The notes: a model not told the origin generated them from the letters alone. Shown: positions 1-7,918, counted from the first letter of the stretch. The stretch: 17,739 nucleotides of DNA from Pseudomonadota bacterium (GCA_022567775.1 JADFGH010000003.1:1-17739); one strand, 5' to 3'. Program-made: numbers and translations.

Positions 1-608
1 TTCTCGCGTTTATCCCCGAAAACTTCGCTGGTCGCGTCCGTGTTCACTACATTTGGCGCAACCGCGTTAACGCGAATATTGTAGCGACCCAGTTCCCTTG
101 CCAGTCCGCGCGTCGCCCCGATGACGGCCGCCTTCGAAGCCGTATAGTGCAGGCCGTTGGGCATTCCGTATACGGCTGCGAGCGACGTGATATTGACGAT
201 TGATCCACCGTCCTGCTGCTTCATCGCGGGCAAAACTGCCTTGCAACACTGCCATATACCCTTGACATTGACGTTCATCACCGCATCCCATTCCGCCTCG
301 TCGAGTTTGTGAAATGGTGCAAATGTCAGGCTGCCGTAAAGGGCTGCGTTGTTCACAAGGACGTCTATGCGGCCGAATTGCGCTACAACTGCCGCAGCCA
401 TGTCTGCAGTACTTTCGGCGCTCGTAACGTCGGTTTTTGTCGCGATGCCGGCGCCGCCTTCCTGCTCGATAATCTTCAGTGTCTCGCTGCAATCGCGCAG
501 ATCGTTGACCGCGACCTTTGCCCCCAGGCGTGCGAATTGCCGTGCATACTCCTGCCCAAGGCCGCGCGCAGCCCCGGTCACGATGACCACTTTGTTTTCG
601 AAATTCAT
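1..608 (-). CDS. SDR-family oxidoreductase, 3' end outside window
   Basis: Reading leftward from an ATG at 608-606, the frame is open to the window edge, giving the first 202 residues of a classical short-chain dehydrogenase/reductase of usually about 250 residues. Visible are the Rossmann nucleotide motif TGAARGLG (residues 11-18), NNAA (86-89, a variant of NNAG), and the catalytic Ser142, Tyr155 and Lys159 in YTASK, followed by the NIRVNAVAP segment. It should be a cytoplasmic NAD(P)-dependent oxidoreductase acting on a hydroxy/oxo group; the substrate cannot be read from the sequence. The C-terminal substrate loop is missing only because the window ends. It is transcribed away from the LuxR-type regulator and shares the 609-850 intergenic region with it, so that regulator may control it. 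A weak GGTGGA ribosome site precedes the start. Confidence 0.9.
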   Translation of the reverse strand, partial: MNFENKVVIVTGAARGLGQEYARQFARLGAKVAVNDLRDCSETLKIIEQEGGAGIATKTDVTSAESTADMAAAVVAQFGRIDVLVNNAALYGSLTFAPFHKLDEAEWDAVMNVNVKGIWQCCKAVLPAMKQQDGGSIVNITSLAAVYGMPNGLHYTASKAAVIGATRGLARELGRYNIRVNAVAPNVVNTDATSEVFGDKRE

Positions 609-850
609 TAGCGGATCCACCACTGAATACAGGTCGCTATGCTAACAATCCGTACCGGTCATGTGTACAACTGGCAGACTGCTGATAACAGGTGCTTGCC
701 GGTCATCGATTGTGGCTATGGTCAACAGGCTGGGCTGGCTGCGGCCAATGGGATAGATCCAACTATCGGAAAAATGACAAGTTTTTCTTCAACTATGTCA
801 GTATTACAGCAACCGGATGGGCCGCTACCGTTGGGCCAAGAAAAATAATC
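609..850. promoter_or_regulatory. Divergent intergenic region, SDR / LuxR-type regulator
   Basis: The 242-bp gap must hold the promoters of both divergent genes. I see a repeated CCGGTCAT (about 656-663 and 700-707) and an AT-rich stretch around 770-800, but no convincing lux-box-like dyad and no clear -35/-10 pair. Translation of 692-850 in the regulator frame gives an unlikely Trp/Gly-rich sequence, which supports treating it as non-coding. Confidence 0.4.
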
Positions 851-1645
851 GTGCGCAGTAAATTTGAATCCCCGGACTGGCATAACGCTGTCGCCGGCAT
901 TATTTCGTCGACGAAGGCGGGCACGACCGCATCCGGATTGATTGCGGCGATCGAGTCCGTTGTCGATCATGAAGGAACCTGCCTGATTGCATTTCACAAC
1001 GATGCTCGCCCGATCGTGTTGCATCACACACTGGAACCGGCAGGCAGAAAGCACTACCTGGAACGCTACCTGGCAGGTCCTTACCTGCTCGATCCGCTTT
1101 ATCAATTGGCGATTCGCAAAAAGAAACCGACCTTGTGCCGGTTCCGGGACCAACTACCTGACCGTTTTCGCTCGAGTGAGTATTACCGGCAGTATTGCGA
1201 ACGCACGCACCTGCTGGATGAAATGGACTATCTGACGCAGGTCTCAGGTCAGACGACCGTCGTACTGGTAATCGGCCGGCGGGATCGAATGTTTACCAAG
1301 GCCGAATTGCATCGGCTGGGCATGATAGAGCCCGTTGTACAGTCCGCAATCAGGAAAACCTGGGACGAGTGGGTTGCGAAAGCAGGCAATCCACGTGGCG
1401 ATGACGACGTTCACCAGCGGTTGACCAGGTGCTTCGAAAAATTTGGCGAGTCGGTCCTGACTCATCGTGAGCGTCAGGTCAGTCAACTTTTGCTACGCGG
1501 CCATTCATCAAAGTCCATTGCGCGTGAACTTAAGATTGCGCCCGGCACGGTGATGGTTCACAAGCGAAACCTGTTCGGGAAACTCGGCATCAGCTCGCAA
1601 TACGAGCTGTTTTCGATGCTGATCGATGATCTCAGCCGTGCCTGA
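851..1645 (+). CDS. LuxR-family transcriptional regulator
   Basis: This is a DNA-binding transcription factor with a C-terminal LuxR/FixJ-type helix-turn-helix at about residues 200-263. That region contains LTHRERQVSQLLLRG, the recognition segment KSIARELKIAPGTVMVHK and the closing KLGISSQYELF. The N-terminal 180 residues form a ligand-sensing-type domain of similar length to quorum-sensing regulators. I could not place the conserved Trp/Tyr/Asp residues of acyl-homoserine-lactone binders, so the signal is unknown and need not be a quorum signal. I chose the GTG at 851 (264 residues) over the longer frame opening at 692, because the upstream 53 codons look non-coding and an AAGAAA ribosome-site-like run lies just before the GTG. 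It is divergent from the SDR and upstream of liuA, both plausible targets. Confidence 0.85.
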   Translation: MRSKFESPDWHNAVAGIISSTKAGTTASGLIAAIESVVDHEGTCLIAFHNDARPIVLHHTLEPAGRKHYLERYLAGPYLLDPLYQLAIRKKKPTLCRFRDQLPDRFRSSEYYRQYCERTHLLDEMDYLTQVSGQTTVVLVIGRRDRMFTKAELHRLGMIEPVVQSAIRKTWDEWVAKAGNPRGDDDVHQRLTRCFEKFGESVLTHRERQVSQLLLRGHSSKSIARELKIAPGTVMVHKRNLFGKLGISSQYELFSMLIDDLSRA

Positions 1646-1679
1646 TACTGCCATTTGTTACAATAAAATCAATATATTA

Positions 1680-1703
1680 TGAGTACCGTCCGTATGGTAT
1701 TCA
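1680..1703. promoter_or_regulatory. Imperfect dyad in the liuA promoter region, candidate operator
   Basis: A 24-bp dyad with 9 of 12 pairs matching is centred between 1691 and 1692. Its outer arms are TGA/TCA and its inner arms TACC/GGTA. It sits immediately downstream of an AT-rich stretch (1655-1680, with TATATTAT) that could hold the promoter core, and about 65 bp before the liuA start. A repressor bound here would block initiation. TetR-type proteins bind dyads of this size; the bound protein is unknown. Confidence 0.4.
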
Positions 1704-1766
1704 GTATTTGGTCCAGTCGGTAGAGAATTTCTGTTACGCCCTGACAGGGCATCTCAGGACATAGAT

Positions 1767-2933
1767 ATGTTTGAATTTGATTTTGACTTTGGTCTTGGTG
1801 ACGAGATCGATATGTTGCGCGAGTCCGTCCGCAATTTCGCGAACGATCATATTGCACCGCGCGCTCAGGAAATTGACGCCTCGAACGAGTTTCCGCGGGA
1901 TCTTTGGCCGCAGCTTGGTGACCTCGGTCTGCTTGGCATTACCGTGGATGAAGAATATGGTGGCGCAGGACTAGGCTACCTGGCGCATGTCGTTGCGATG
2001 GAGGAAATCAGTCGCGCATCAGCATCAGTCGGCCTGTCCTATGGCGCCCATTCGAATCTGTGTGTCAACCAGTTGCACAGGTGGGGGTCTGCGGAGCAAA
2101 AAGAAAAGTATCTCCCCAAACTGATATCCGGTGAACACCTTGGCGCATTGGCAATGAGCGAGGCGGGCGCCGGTTCGGATGTGATGGCTATGCGCACGAC
2201 TGCAATCCGCGACGGCGATTCCTATGTTCTGAACGGTAGCAAGATGTGGATCACGAACGCGCCGGAGGCGGATACATCAATCATTTACGCGGTTACCGGG
2301 CCTGATCAGGCCGATTCGGGCAAACTTAGCGCGTTTATTGTCGAGCGGGATTTTCCGGGATATTCGATCGCGCAAAAACTCGACAAGCTCGGCATGCGAG
2401 GTTCGGATACCAGCGAGATAGTCTTAGACCATTGCCAGGTGCCGGCTGAGAATCTGCTCGCCACCGAAGGCAAGGGTGCCAGCATCCTGATGAGCGGCCT
2501 CGATTACGAGCGTCTGGTGCTGGCGGCAGGGCCACTGGGCATCATGCACGCATGTTTTGATCTGGTAATGCCCTACGTGCATGATCGCAAGCAATTCGGC
2601 CAGCCGATAGGCACATTCCAGCTGATGCAGGGCAAGATTGCAGATATGTATACGGCAATGAACGCATGCCGCTCCTATGTATACGCCGTGGCCCAGGCCT
2701 GCGATCGGCAACAGACAACGCGATTCGACGCCGCAGGCTGTATTCTGCTGGCGGCCGAAAAAGCGACCTGGATGGCCGGCCAAACGGTACGCGCACTCGG
2801 CGGAAACGGCTATATTAATGAATATCCTGCAGGGCGCCTCTGGCGTGATGCAAAGCTTTATGAAATCGGCGCAGGTACCAGCGAAATTCGGCGTATGCTC
2901 ATCGGCCGCGAGTTATTCGACGCGACCGCTTGA
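1767..2933 (+). CDS. liuA: Isovaleryl-CoA dehydrogenase
   Basis: This 388-residue FAD-dependent acyl-CoA dehydrogenase would oxidise isovaleryl-CoA to 3-methylcrotonyl-CoA in leucine breakdown, passing electrons to ETF. The flavin-site motifs [10 protein letters not shown] (130-139) and WITNA (161-165) are present. The decisive feature is the catalytic base: Glu248 lies in LDYERLVLA, the position used by isovaleryl-CoA dehydrogenases (human Glu254). The C-terminal site used by short- and medium-chain enzymes reads [12 protein letters not shown], with no Glu in the catalytic slot. [16 protein letters not shown] is also typical of the family. The length is normal. The next gene, encoding the following carboxylation enzyme, starts 22 bp downstream. 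The citronellyl-CoA dehydrogenase AtuD is the main alternative, but the isovaleryl-type motifs favour LiuA. Confidence 0.93.
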   Translation: MFEFDFDFGLGDEIDMLRESVRNFANDHIAPRAQEIDASNEFPRDLWPQLGDLGLLGITVDEEYGGAGLGYLAHVVAMEEISRASASVGLSYGAHSNLCVNQLHRWGSAEQKEKYLPKLISGEHLGALAMSEAGAGSDVMAMRTTAIRDGDSYVLNGSKMWITNAPEADTSIIYAVTGPDQADSGKLSAFIVERDFPGYSIAQKLDKLGMRGSDTSEIVLDHCQVPAENLLATEGKGASILMSGLDYERLVLAAGPLGIMHACFDLVMPYVHDRKQFGQPIGTFQLMQGKIADMYTAMNACRSYVYAVAQACDRQQTTRFDAAGCILLAAEKATWMAGQTVRALGGNGYINEYPAGRLWRDAKLYEIGAGTSEIRRMLIGRELFDATA

Positions 2934-2955
2934 TGCGGGCGCACTGGCAAAATAA

Positions 2956-4566
2956 ATGCCGGCAATAGAAAGTAAAATAAAAAGCGACTCCAGGGAGTTT
3001 GCGGCGAACGAGTCATCGAATCGCCAGCTGGTGGCAGATCTCAAACAGGTATGTGACAAGATCTCGGCAGGTGGCAGCAAGCGCTCGCGCGATCGGCATC
3101 TGTCGCGAGGCAAGTTACTGCCGCGCGATCGAATTCGTACTGTTGTCGATCGTGGCGCGCCGTTTCTCGAGATTGGGCAAATGGCGGCTTACGGACTCTA
3201 TGACGACGAAGTGCCATCCGCCGGCATCATAACCGGCATCGGGCAGGTCAGCGACATCGATTGCATGATCGTCGCCAATGATGCGACCGTTAAAGGCGGT
3301 ACCTACTACCCACTGACCGTCAAGAAACACCTTCGCGCCCAGGAAATTGCAGAGCAAAATCGTTTGCCGTGCATCTACCTCGTCGATTCGGGCGGCGCGT
3401 TTTTACCGCTGCAGGACGAAGTATTCCCTGATCGCGACCATTTCGGCCGGATTTTCTACAACCAGGCACGCCTGTCGGCCAAGGGCATTCCGCAAATAGC
3501 GGCCGTTCTCGGATCCTGCACTGCTGGCGGCGCCTATGTACCGGCGATGTGTGACGAGTCTGTCATTGTCAAAAATCAGGGGACAATTTTTCTCGGCGGG
3601 CCGCCGCTGGTCAAAGCGGCTACGGGTGAAATCGTCGACGCCGAGACGCTCGGAGGCGGCGATGTGCACTCGAGAATCTCGGGAGTCACCGATTATCTTG
3701 CTGACAACGACAGCGAAGCGCTGTCCAGGGTTCGCGAGCTCGTGTCTAATCTGAACTGGCGAAAGGAAATCACTCTGGAAATGCGCGAGCCGGCCGAGCC
3801 GAATTATCCCGCGGAGGAGCTATACGGAATCGTGCCAAGGGAATTCCGCATTCCCTATGACGTGCGGGAAGTTATCGCAAGACTAGTCGATCATTCTGAA
3901 TTCCAGGAATTCAAAACACTTTACGGTCCGACGCTGGTATGCGGTTTTGCACATATTTATGGCTATCCGGTTGGGATAATCGCCAACAACGGCATCTTGT
4001 TTTCCGAATCCGCACAAAAAGGCGCACATTTTATTCAGCTCTGCGATCGCCGTGGAATACCGCTCGTCTTTCTCCAGAACATTACCGGTTTCATGGTTGG
4101 CAGGAAATATGAACATGCCGGTATCGCCAAGGATGGCGCAAAAATGGTCAATGCCGTGGCGACCGCGTCTGTGCCGAAATTTACGGTGATCATCGGCGGC
4201 TCTTTCGGCGCAGGAAACTATGCGATGTGTGGGCGCGCCTACAGTCCGCGGATGCTGTGGATGTGGCCGAACGCAAGAATTTCCGTGATGGGCGGCGAAC
4301 AGGCATCGCTTGTTTTGTCCACCGTCAAACGCGACGGGGTTGAGGCCAGGGGCGAGACGTGGACTGACAAGGAACAGCTCAATTACGAAAGGCGCATTCA
4401 ACGCCAGTACGAGAAACAGGGTCATCCGTACTATTCGAGCGCGCGATTGTGGGACGACGGGATTATAGATCCGGTCGACACCCGAAGAATTCTCGGACAG
4501 GGGATATCTGCTTCGATGAACAACCCGCGAAGTTCGGAGTCGTTGCACGGTATCTTCAGAATGTAA
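2956..4566 (+). CDS. liuB: Methylcrotonyl-CoA carboxylase, carboxyltransferase (beta) subunit
   Basis: This 536-residue biotin-dependent carboxyltransferase would move CO2 from carboxybiotin to 3-methylcrotonyl-CoA, giving 3-methylglutaconyl-CoA. Both halves of the crotonase-like carboxyltransferase fold are complete. The N domain shows LVDSGGA (142-148), [12 protein letters not shown] (186-197, oxyanion region) and [17 protein letters not shown] (from 209). The C domain shows [27 protein letters not shown] and [16 protein letters not shown]. The ending [17 protein letters not shown] is also typical. Length matches the roughly 535-residue family. It forms a two-gene unit with liuA. Oddly, no biotin-carrying alpha subunit (LiuD), methylglutaconyl-CoA hydratase (LiuC) or HMG-CoA lyase (LiuE) lies in the window, so the holoenzyme partner must be encoded elsewhere. 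Geranyl-CoA carboxylase beta (AtuC) is a close relative and cannot be fully excluded. Confidence 0.9.
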   Translation: MPAIESKIKSDSREFAANESSNRQLVADLKQVCDKISAGGSKRSRDRHLSRGKLLPRDRIRTVVDRGAPFLEIGQMAAYGLYDDEVPSAGIITGIGQVSDIDCMIVANDATVKGGTYYPLTVKKHLRAQEIAEQNRLPCIYLVDSGGAFLPLQDEVFPDRDHFGRIFYNQARLSAKGIPQIAAVLGSCTAGGAYVPAMCDESVIVKNQGTIFLGGPPLVKAATGEIVDAETLGGGDVHSRISGVTDYLADNDSEALSRVRELVSNLNWRKEITLEMREPAEPNYPAEELYGIVPREFRIPYDVREVIARLVDHSEFQEFKTLYGPTLVCGFAHIYGYPVGIIANNGILFSESAQKGAHFIQLCDRRGIPLVFLQNITGFMVGRKYEHAGIAKDGAKMVNAVATASVPKFTVIIGGSFGAGNYAMCGRAYSPRMLWMWPNARISVMGGEQASLVLSTVKRDGVEARGETWTDKEQLNYERRIQRQYEKQGHPYYSSARLWDDGIIDPVDTRRILGQGISASMNNPRSSESLHGIFRM

Positions 4567-4570
4567 TCGT

Positions 4571-4630
4571 TCGCGGCTAAAGCCGCTCCCACGATTTTAA
4601 AAAGAAATGTGGGAGCGGCTTTAGCCGCGA
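4571..4630. repeat. REP doublet (REPIN-like) with perfect 22-bp arms
   Basis: Positions 4571-4592 and 4609-4630 are perfect inverted copies separated by a 16-nt A/T-rich loop. Each arm is itself a small hairpin (GCGGCT/AGCCGC around AA) next to a GTGGGAGC head, which is the layout of two REP elements in opposite orientation. It begins 5 nt after the liuB stop and ends 43 nt before the next start. It could protect the upstream mRNA 3' end or attenuate read-through into the SDR gene. There is no strong U-tract, so it is not a canonical terminator. Confidence 0.85.
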
Positions 4631-4673
4631 TTCCTTGCGGTATGATGCACCAAAAGAATCTGCGGAGCGCGCC

Positions 4674-5504
4674 ATGAGTGACTTGAAAGGAAAAACGATG
4701 TTCCTGAGCGGCGGCAGCCGCGGCATTGGACTGGCGATCGCGAAACGTGCCGCGCAGGACGGTGCCAATATCATCATCGCGGCCAAGACCGCGGAGCCTC
4801 ACCCGAAGCTGCCTGGTACTATTTATTCGGCGGCGGAGGAAATCGAGGAGGCTGGTGGCAAGGCATTGCCAGTCGTTTGTGATATTCGCGACGACAAGGC
4901 CGTTAAGGCGGCGGTCGCCGCGGGTGTGGAGAAATTCGGCGGCATCGACCTCTGCGTCAACAACGCGAGTGCGATATCGCTGACACCGACCCTGCAGACG
5001 CCAATGCGCCGTTTCGATCTGATGCATCAGATCAATACTCGTGGCACGTTCCTCGTATCGCAGACCTGCCTCCCGCACCTGCTCGAATCTGACAACCCGC
5101 ATATTCTGAATCTCTCCCCGCCGCTCAACATGCTGGAGAAGTGGTTCAAGAACCATGTCGCGTACACGATGGCGAAGTTCGGCATGAGCATGTGTGTGCT
5201 GGGCATGGCGGGAGAATTTCGCGAGAAGGGCGTTGCGGTCAATGCGCTGTGGCCGAGGACGGTGATCGCGACGGCGGCCGTAAAAAACCTGCTCGGTGGC
5301 GACGAAATGATCAAGCGTTCACGCAAACCGGAAATCATGGCCGATGCAGCGCACTTCATCCTGACGCAACCCAGCCGGGAATTCACCGGCAACTTCTGTA
5401 TTGATGACGAAGTCATGGAGCGTGCGGGAGTGACTGATCTGGCGCCGTACGCGGTTGACGCGTCGAGTGAGCTGATGGCGGATTTTTTTGTTGAACCCCG
5501 ATGA
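4674..5504 (+). CDS. SDR-family oxidoreductase, HSDL2/AtuB-like
   Basis: This 276-residue short-chain dehydrogenase has the nucleotide motif SGGSRGIG (12-19), NNAS (96-99) in place of NNAG, and the triad Ser148, Tyr164, Lys168 (YTMAK). The long insertion TAEPHPKLPGTIYSAAEEIE after strand two is characteristic of the HSDL2-type SDRs found in bacterial acyl-CoA and terpene catabolic clusters (AtuB-like). It should reduce or oxidise an oxo/hydroxy acyl substrate in the cytoplasm. I chose the ATG at 4674, which has GGAG about 7 nt upstream; the in-frame codon at 4635 lies against the REP doublet. Its stop overlaps the start of the following kinase by ATGA, so the two are translationally coupled and probably act in one pathway. 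The exact substrate is not determinable from the sequence. Confidence 0.9.
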   Translation: MSDLKGKTMFLSGGSRGIGLAIAKRAAQDGANIIIAAKTAEPHPKLPGTIYSAAEEIEEAGGKALPVVCDIRDDKAVKAAVAAGVEKFGGIDLCVNNASAISLTPTLQTPMRRFDLMHQINTRGTFLVSQTCLPHLLESDNPHILNLSPPLNMLEKWFKNHVAYTMAKFGMSMCVLGMAGEFREKGVAVNALWPRTVIATAAVKNLLGGDEMIKRSRKPEIMADAAHFILTQPSREFTGNFCIDDEVMERAGVTDLAPYAVDASSELMADFFVEPR

Positions 5505-6568
5505 GTTCGAGGCAGGAACAGTTCTCTGGAACGCGCGACGTACTTGAGGCGCACCAGTTCGATCCGGAACCGCTGCAGGAATACCTGGCGTCCCATGTCG
5601 AGGCATTCCACGGTCCCTTGACGGTACGCCAGTTCAGGGGCGGCCAGTCCAATCCAACTTACCTGCTCGAATCCCCGTCCGGAAAATACGTGATGCGTCG
5701 CAAGCCGCCTGGCAAGCTGTTGAAATCAGCACACGCTGTCGATCGGGAATATCGCGTGATCAGCGCCCTCCATGCCGCTGATTTCCCGGTGCCGCGACCT
5801 TATGTACTTTGCGAAGACGAAGAAGTCGTCGGCACGATGTTTTTCATCATGGAATTTGTCGAAGGCCGCATATTCTGGGAGCTCGATCTGCCGGATTCTG
5901 ACCCTGGCGAAAGAAGTGCAATTTACGAGCACGCGAATCAGACGATTGCCGACCTGCACCGCTTCAATTATGAGCAAATCGGCCTTGCGGACTTCGGAAA
6001 ACCGGGCAATTACTTCGCGCGACAGATTTCCCGGTGGTCGAAACAATATGCCGCTTCCGAGACAGCCAATATCACGGCGATGAACAAACTGATCGAGTGG
6101 CTTCCCGGCAATATCCCGGACGATGAGTCCGCGACGGTCGTTCACGGCGACTACCGGCTCGACAACATGATTATTCATCCGACAGAACCTCGGATAATCG
6201 CGGTTCTCGACTGGGAACTGTCAACGATTGGACACCCGCTCGGAGACTTCACCTATCACCTGATGGCCTGGCAGATGCCTGAGATTGGTATCGGCAGCAC
6301 CGGGCTTCAGGGCAAAGACCTCGTCGCTCTCGGGATACCATCGGAAGAGGACTATGTAGCCAGTTATTGCGCAAAAACCGGACGCGACGATGGCATCGCA
6401 AACCGCGATTTTTATTCTGCGTATAACTTCTTTCGAATTGCGGCAATCTTGCAGGGTATTGCTGGCCGTGTCAGGGATGGTACGGCGGCAAGCGTGCACG
6501 CCGAGCGCGCAGCTAATGCGGTGGCGCCGCTTGCTTCACTCGGTTGGGAGTACGCGCAAAACGCGTAG
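5501..6568 (+). CDS. APH-fold phosphotransferase, ACAD10/ACAD11/LvaA-like
   Basis: This 355-residue protein of the aminoglycoside phosphotransferase fold belongs to the subgroup resembling the kinase domain of ACAD10/ACAD11 rather than resistance enzymes. Markers are RGGQSNPTYLL (46-56), VMRRKPPG (64-71, nucleotide lysine region), the catalytic loop HGDYRLDN (215-222, Asp217) and the metal motif DWELSTIGHPLGD (237-249). The equivalent bacterial enzyme LvaA acts in levulinate breakdown, where the 4-hydroxyl of a 4-hydroxyacyl-CoA is phosphorylated before an acyl-CoA-dehydrogenase-like protein removes it. A similar role here is inference, supported by the ATGA overlap with an SDR able to make the hydroxyl. 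No recognisable LvaC-like partner is in the window. It converges on the GNAT gene with 22 bp between stops. Confidence 0.9.
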   Translation: MSSRQEQFSGTRDVLEAHQFDPEPLQEYLASHVEAFHGPLTVRQFRGGQSNPTYLLESPSGKYVMRRKPPGKLLKSAHAVDREYRVISALHAADFPVPRPYVLCEDEEVVGTMFFIMEFVEGRIFWELDLPDSDPGERSAIYEHANQTIADLHRFNYEQIGLADFGKPGNYFARQISRWSKQYAASETANITAMNKLIEWLPGNIPDDESATVVHGDYRLDNMIIHPTEPRIIAVLDWELSTIGHPLGDFTYHLMAWQMPEIGIGSTGLQGKDLVALGIPSEEDYVASYCAKTGRDDGIANRDFYSAYNFFRIAAILQGIAGRVRDGTAASVHAERAANAVAPLASLGWEYAQNA

Positions 6569-6590
6569 GCTCATTGCTGTTTTCATTCCG

Positions 6591-7070
6591 TCACTCGTGA
6601 CATGCTCGCACCAGAGACTTGACCATAACCACTGCTGTTTCGCGCTTGTCGTAATAGCCGGCTTCCTGCCCGACAACGCGAAATCCGGAACGCTCATAAA
6701 ATTTTCTTGCTTTTCCATTGCTGGCTCTGACTTCGACCCGTATGCGCCGCATGCCAGCGGTCCGGCAGGATTTTTCGAGCCATGCGAGCAGCGCGGCGCC
6801 GATACCCGTGCGCTGCATTTTGGGTTCAACGGCCAGCAGGAACAGGTGTGACTCTTGGTCGCGAAACTTCATGATTGCAAAGCCCGACAACACGCCATTG
6901 CTACTCGCAACGAGAACCATCGTCTCCTTGTCTTTGATGGATCTTCTTACGCGGGCCAGCGTCCAGCGCCAGTTCAGGCCATGTTCGACCAGCAGTCGTG
7001 ACATCGACGCAATGGTGCCTGCTTCGGAAATGTGAGCGGCTCGCAGGACCAGGGATTCATCAATGTTCAT
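6591..7070 (-). CDS. GNAT-family N-acetyltransferase, RimI-like
   Basis: This 159-residue single-domain acetyltransferase would transfer an acetyl group from acetyl-CoA to an amine or protein N-terminus. Motif A is seen as LLAVEPKMQRTGIGAALL with the pyrophosphate loop Q86-R-T-G-I-G91. Motif B follows as NGKARKFYERSGFRVVG (118-134), including the Asn and Tyr typical of RimI-like enzymes. The acceptor substrate cannot be predicted. The ATG at 7070 is the natural start; no other in-frame start with a better ribosome site was seen. It lies downstream of the YceI gene on the same strand, with an 84-bp gap containing a possible terminator, so co-transcription is uncertain. It has no evident link to the acyl-CoA genes. 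Confidence 0.88.
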   Translation of the reverse strand: MNIDESLVLRAAHISEAGTIASMSRLLVEHGLNWRWTLARVRRSIKDKETMVLVASSNGVLSGFAIMKFRDQESHLFLLAVEPKMQRTGIGAALLAWLEKSCRTAGMRRIRVEVRASNGKARKFYERSGFRVVGQEAGYYDKRETAVVMVKSLVRACHE

Positions 7071-7109
7071 TTGTTTGAGTTGGGTCTGCCAGCCTGGGAA
7101 TGTGCAAGG

Positions 7110-7137
7110 ATAAGCTAAATGCCGGCTACTCGCCGGC
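7110..7137 (-). terminator. Possible weak rho-independent terminator after the YceI gene
   Basis: On the minus strand, GCCGGC (7137-7132), loop GAGTA and GCCGGC (7126-7121) form a 6-bp GC-rich stem, followed by ATTTAGCTTA. The stem is strong but the following tract is only moderately T-rich. Its place just after the YceI stop (7155) and before the GNAT start (7070) fits termination. Confidence 0.35.
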
Positions 7138-7154
7138 GTAGGATAAAGGGAATG

Positions 7155-7877
7155 CTACTCGGATGCGATGATCCGACTGCCCGAAATTTTATATTTGAGG
7201 ACCAGTGTGTCGCGGACTCGCAATGTCCCGAAAATTGCTTTGAACGGGGACAGCCCTATCTCAGCATGCCTGATATCCAGTTCGCCGCTGGCGACGAATG
7301 AGTCGCTCGTCACCTCGACGCTGGCAGGAAAGATGACAGTAAATTCTGCTCCCCTGACAAATACGGTTGCCTCGATTTCCATATCGGGCATGCTGCCCGT
7401 GATCCGCTCTGATCGAATCTGAACCGACGGAAATTGCCCGGCTTGCAGCAGCTTTTTGCCAAGCATGTTGGCCCGCGTGCCGGCGATATCTTTTTGTGAT
7501 ATCTGGCCGGGGAAATCGGCGCCTTCAAGTGCCCGCAGTTCGGGTTCGTCGACCGCGAGGTCGGCAACCCTGAATTCAAGCGTTAGCGCCGATTGACGCG
7601 GATCCTGCGTGAACATAACCGTACCCGTAATGTCGTTATGAGAAATCACGTGGTTGTGACCGAAACCACGCAACAAGCCCCCACGGTAGACCAGCACGCG
7701 CAGCCAGCTCGAATCACTGTCAACGCGATATTGCACCGGACGCGCGTGTTCACCTGCCGAGGGCTCCTGTGCCAGACTCGCAAAGGGCACAATGAATGCA
7801 AGCACGACCAGTAGCAGCCCGCCCCAGCGGGCGATGGCAAGGGCTCGGATGCGCGTCGTTTTCCTGATTGGTCCCAC
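7155..7877 (-). CDS. Secreted YceI-family protein
   Basis: This YceI-like lipocalin-fold protein has 240 residues from the GTG at 7877. YceI proteins are periplasmic, eight-stranded barrels that bind polyisoprenoid or other amphiphilic ligands. Markers are VQYRVDSDSSWLRVLVYR, FGHNHVI, DIAGTRANMLGKKLL, and the closing GELDIRHAEIGLSPF and LRVRDTLVLKYKISG. An N-terminal signal peptide is clear: basic MGPIRKTTRIR, hydrophobic core GGLLLVVLAFIVPFA and a likely cut after SLA (residue 36). The start is uncertain because no ATG is available and only a weak GGGAC lies upstream, but a later start would lose the signal. The codons for AIARWGGLLL (7811-7834) coincide with a REP-like palindrome. It is divergent from the crotonase gene. 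Confidence 0.82.
   Translation of the reverse strand: MGPIRKTTRIRALAIARWGGLLLVVLAFIVPFASLAQEPSAGEHARPVQYRVDSDSSWLRVLVYRGGLLRGFGHNHVISHNDITGTVMFTQDPRQSALTLEFRVADLAVDEPELRALEGADFPGQISQKDIAGTRANMLGKKLLQAGQFPSVQIRSERITGSMPDMEIEATVFVRGAEFTVIFPASVEVTSDSFVASGELDIRHAEIGLSPFKAIFGTLRVRDTLVLKYKISGSRIIASE
7811..7834. repeat. REP-like element inside the YceI signal-peptide coding region
   Basis: On the plus strand, GTAGCAGCCCGCCCCAGCGG followed by GCGA matches the element ending at 9675 at 23 of 24 positions. Stem GCCCGC/GCGGGC surrounds CCCA. It encodes part of the hydrophobic core of the YceI signal peptide on the minus strand. Confidence 0.7.
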
Positions 7878-7893
7878 TGGTGTCCCACAAAAA

Positions 7894-7918
7894 TCGCTCG
7901 CTGGGGCGAGCTCCTACA
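7894..7918 (-). repeat. REP-like element between divergent yceI-type and crotonase genes
   Basis: Read on the minus strand this is TGTAGGAGCTCGCCCCAGCG followed by AGCGA, the same 25-nt layout as 9651-9675. It differs by one compensated stem pair (GCTCGC/GCGAGC instead of GCCCGC/GCGGGC). It lies 17 nt upstream of the assigned YceI start. Confidence 0.8.

Noticed and set aside
639..700. lux box near the LuxR-type gene
   Set aside because: CTGGCAG/CTGCTG-like words are present but no 18-20 bp dyad with the expected spacing could be found.
692..850. N-terminal extension of the LuxR-type regulator to an ATG at 692
   Set aside because: The 53 added residues are unlike the family, rich in Trp and Gly, and would fill the divergent promoter region; GTG 851 is the better start.
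3883..4548. 221-codon minus-strand frame within liuB
   Set aside because: It opposes the conserved C-terminal carboxyltransferase domain and has no independent support.
5501..6568. Aminoglycoside resistance gene
   Set aside because: The catalytic motifs are of the APH fold, but the RGGQSNPTYLL and DWELSTIGHPLGD signatures and the acyl-CoA context fit the ACAD10/LvaA-like group.
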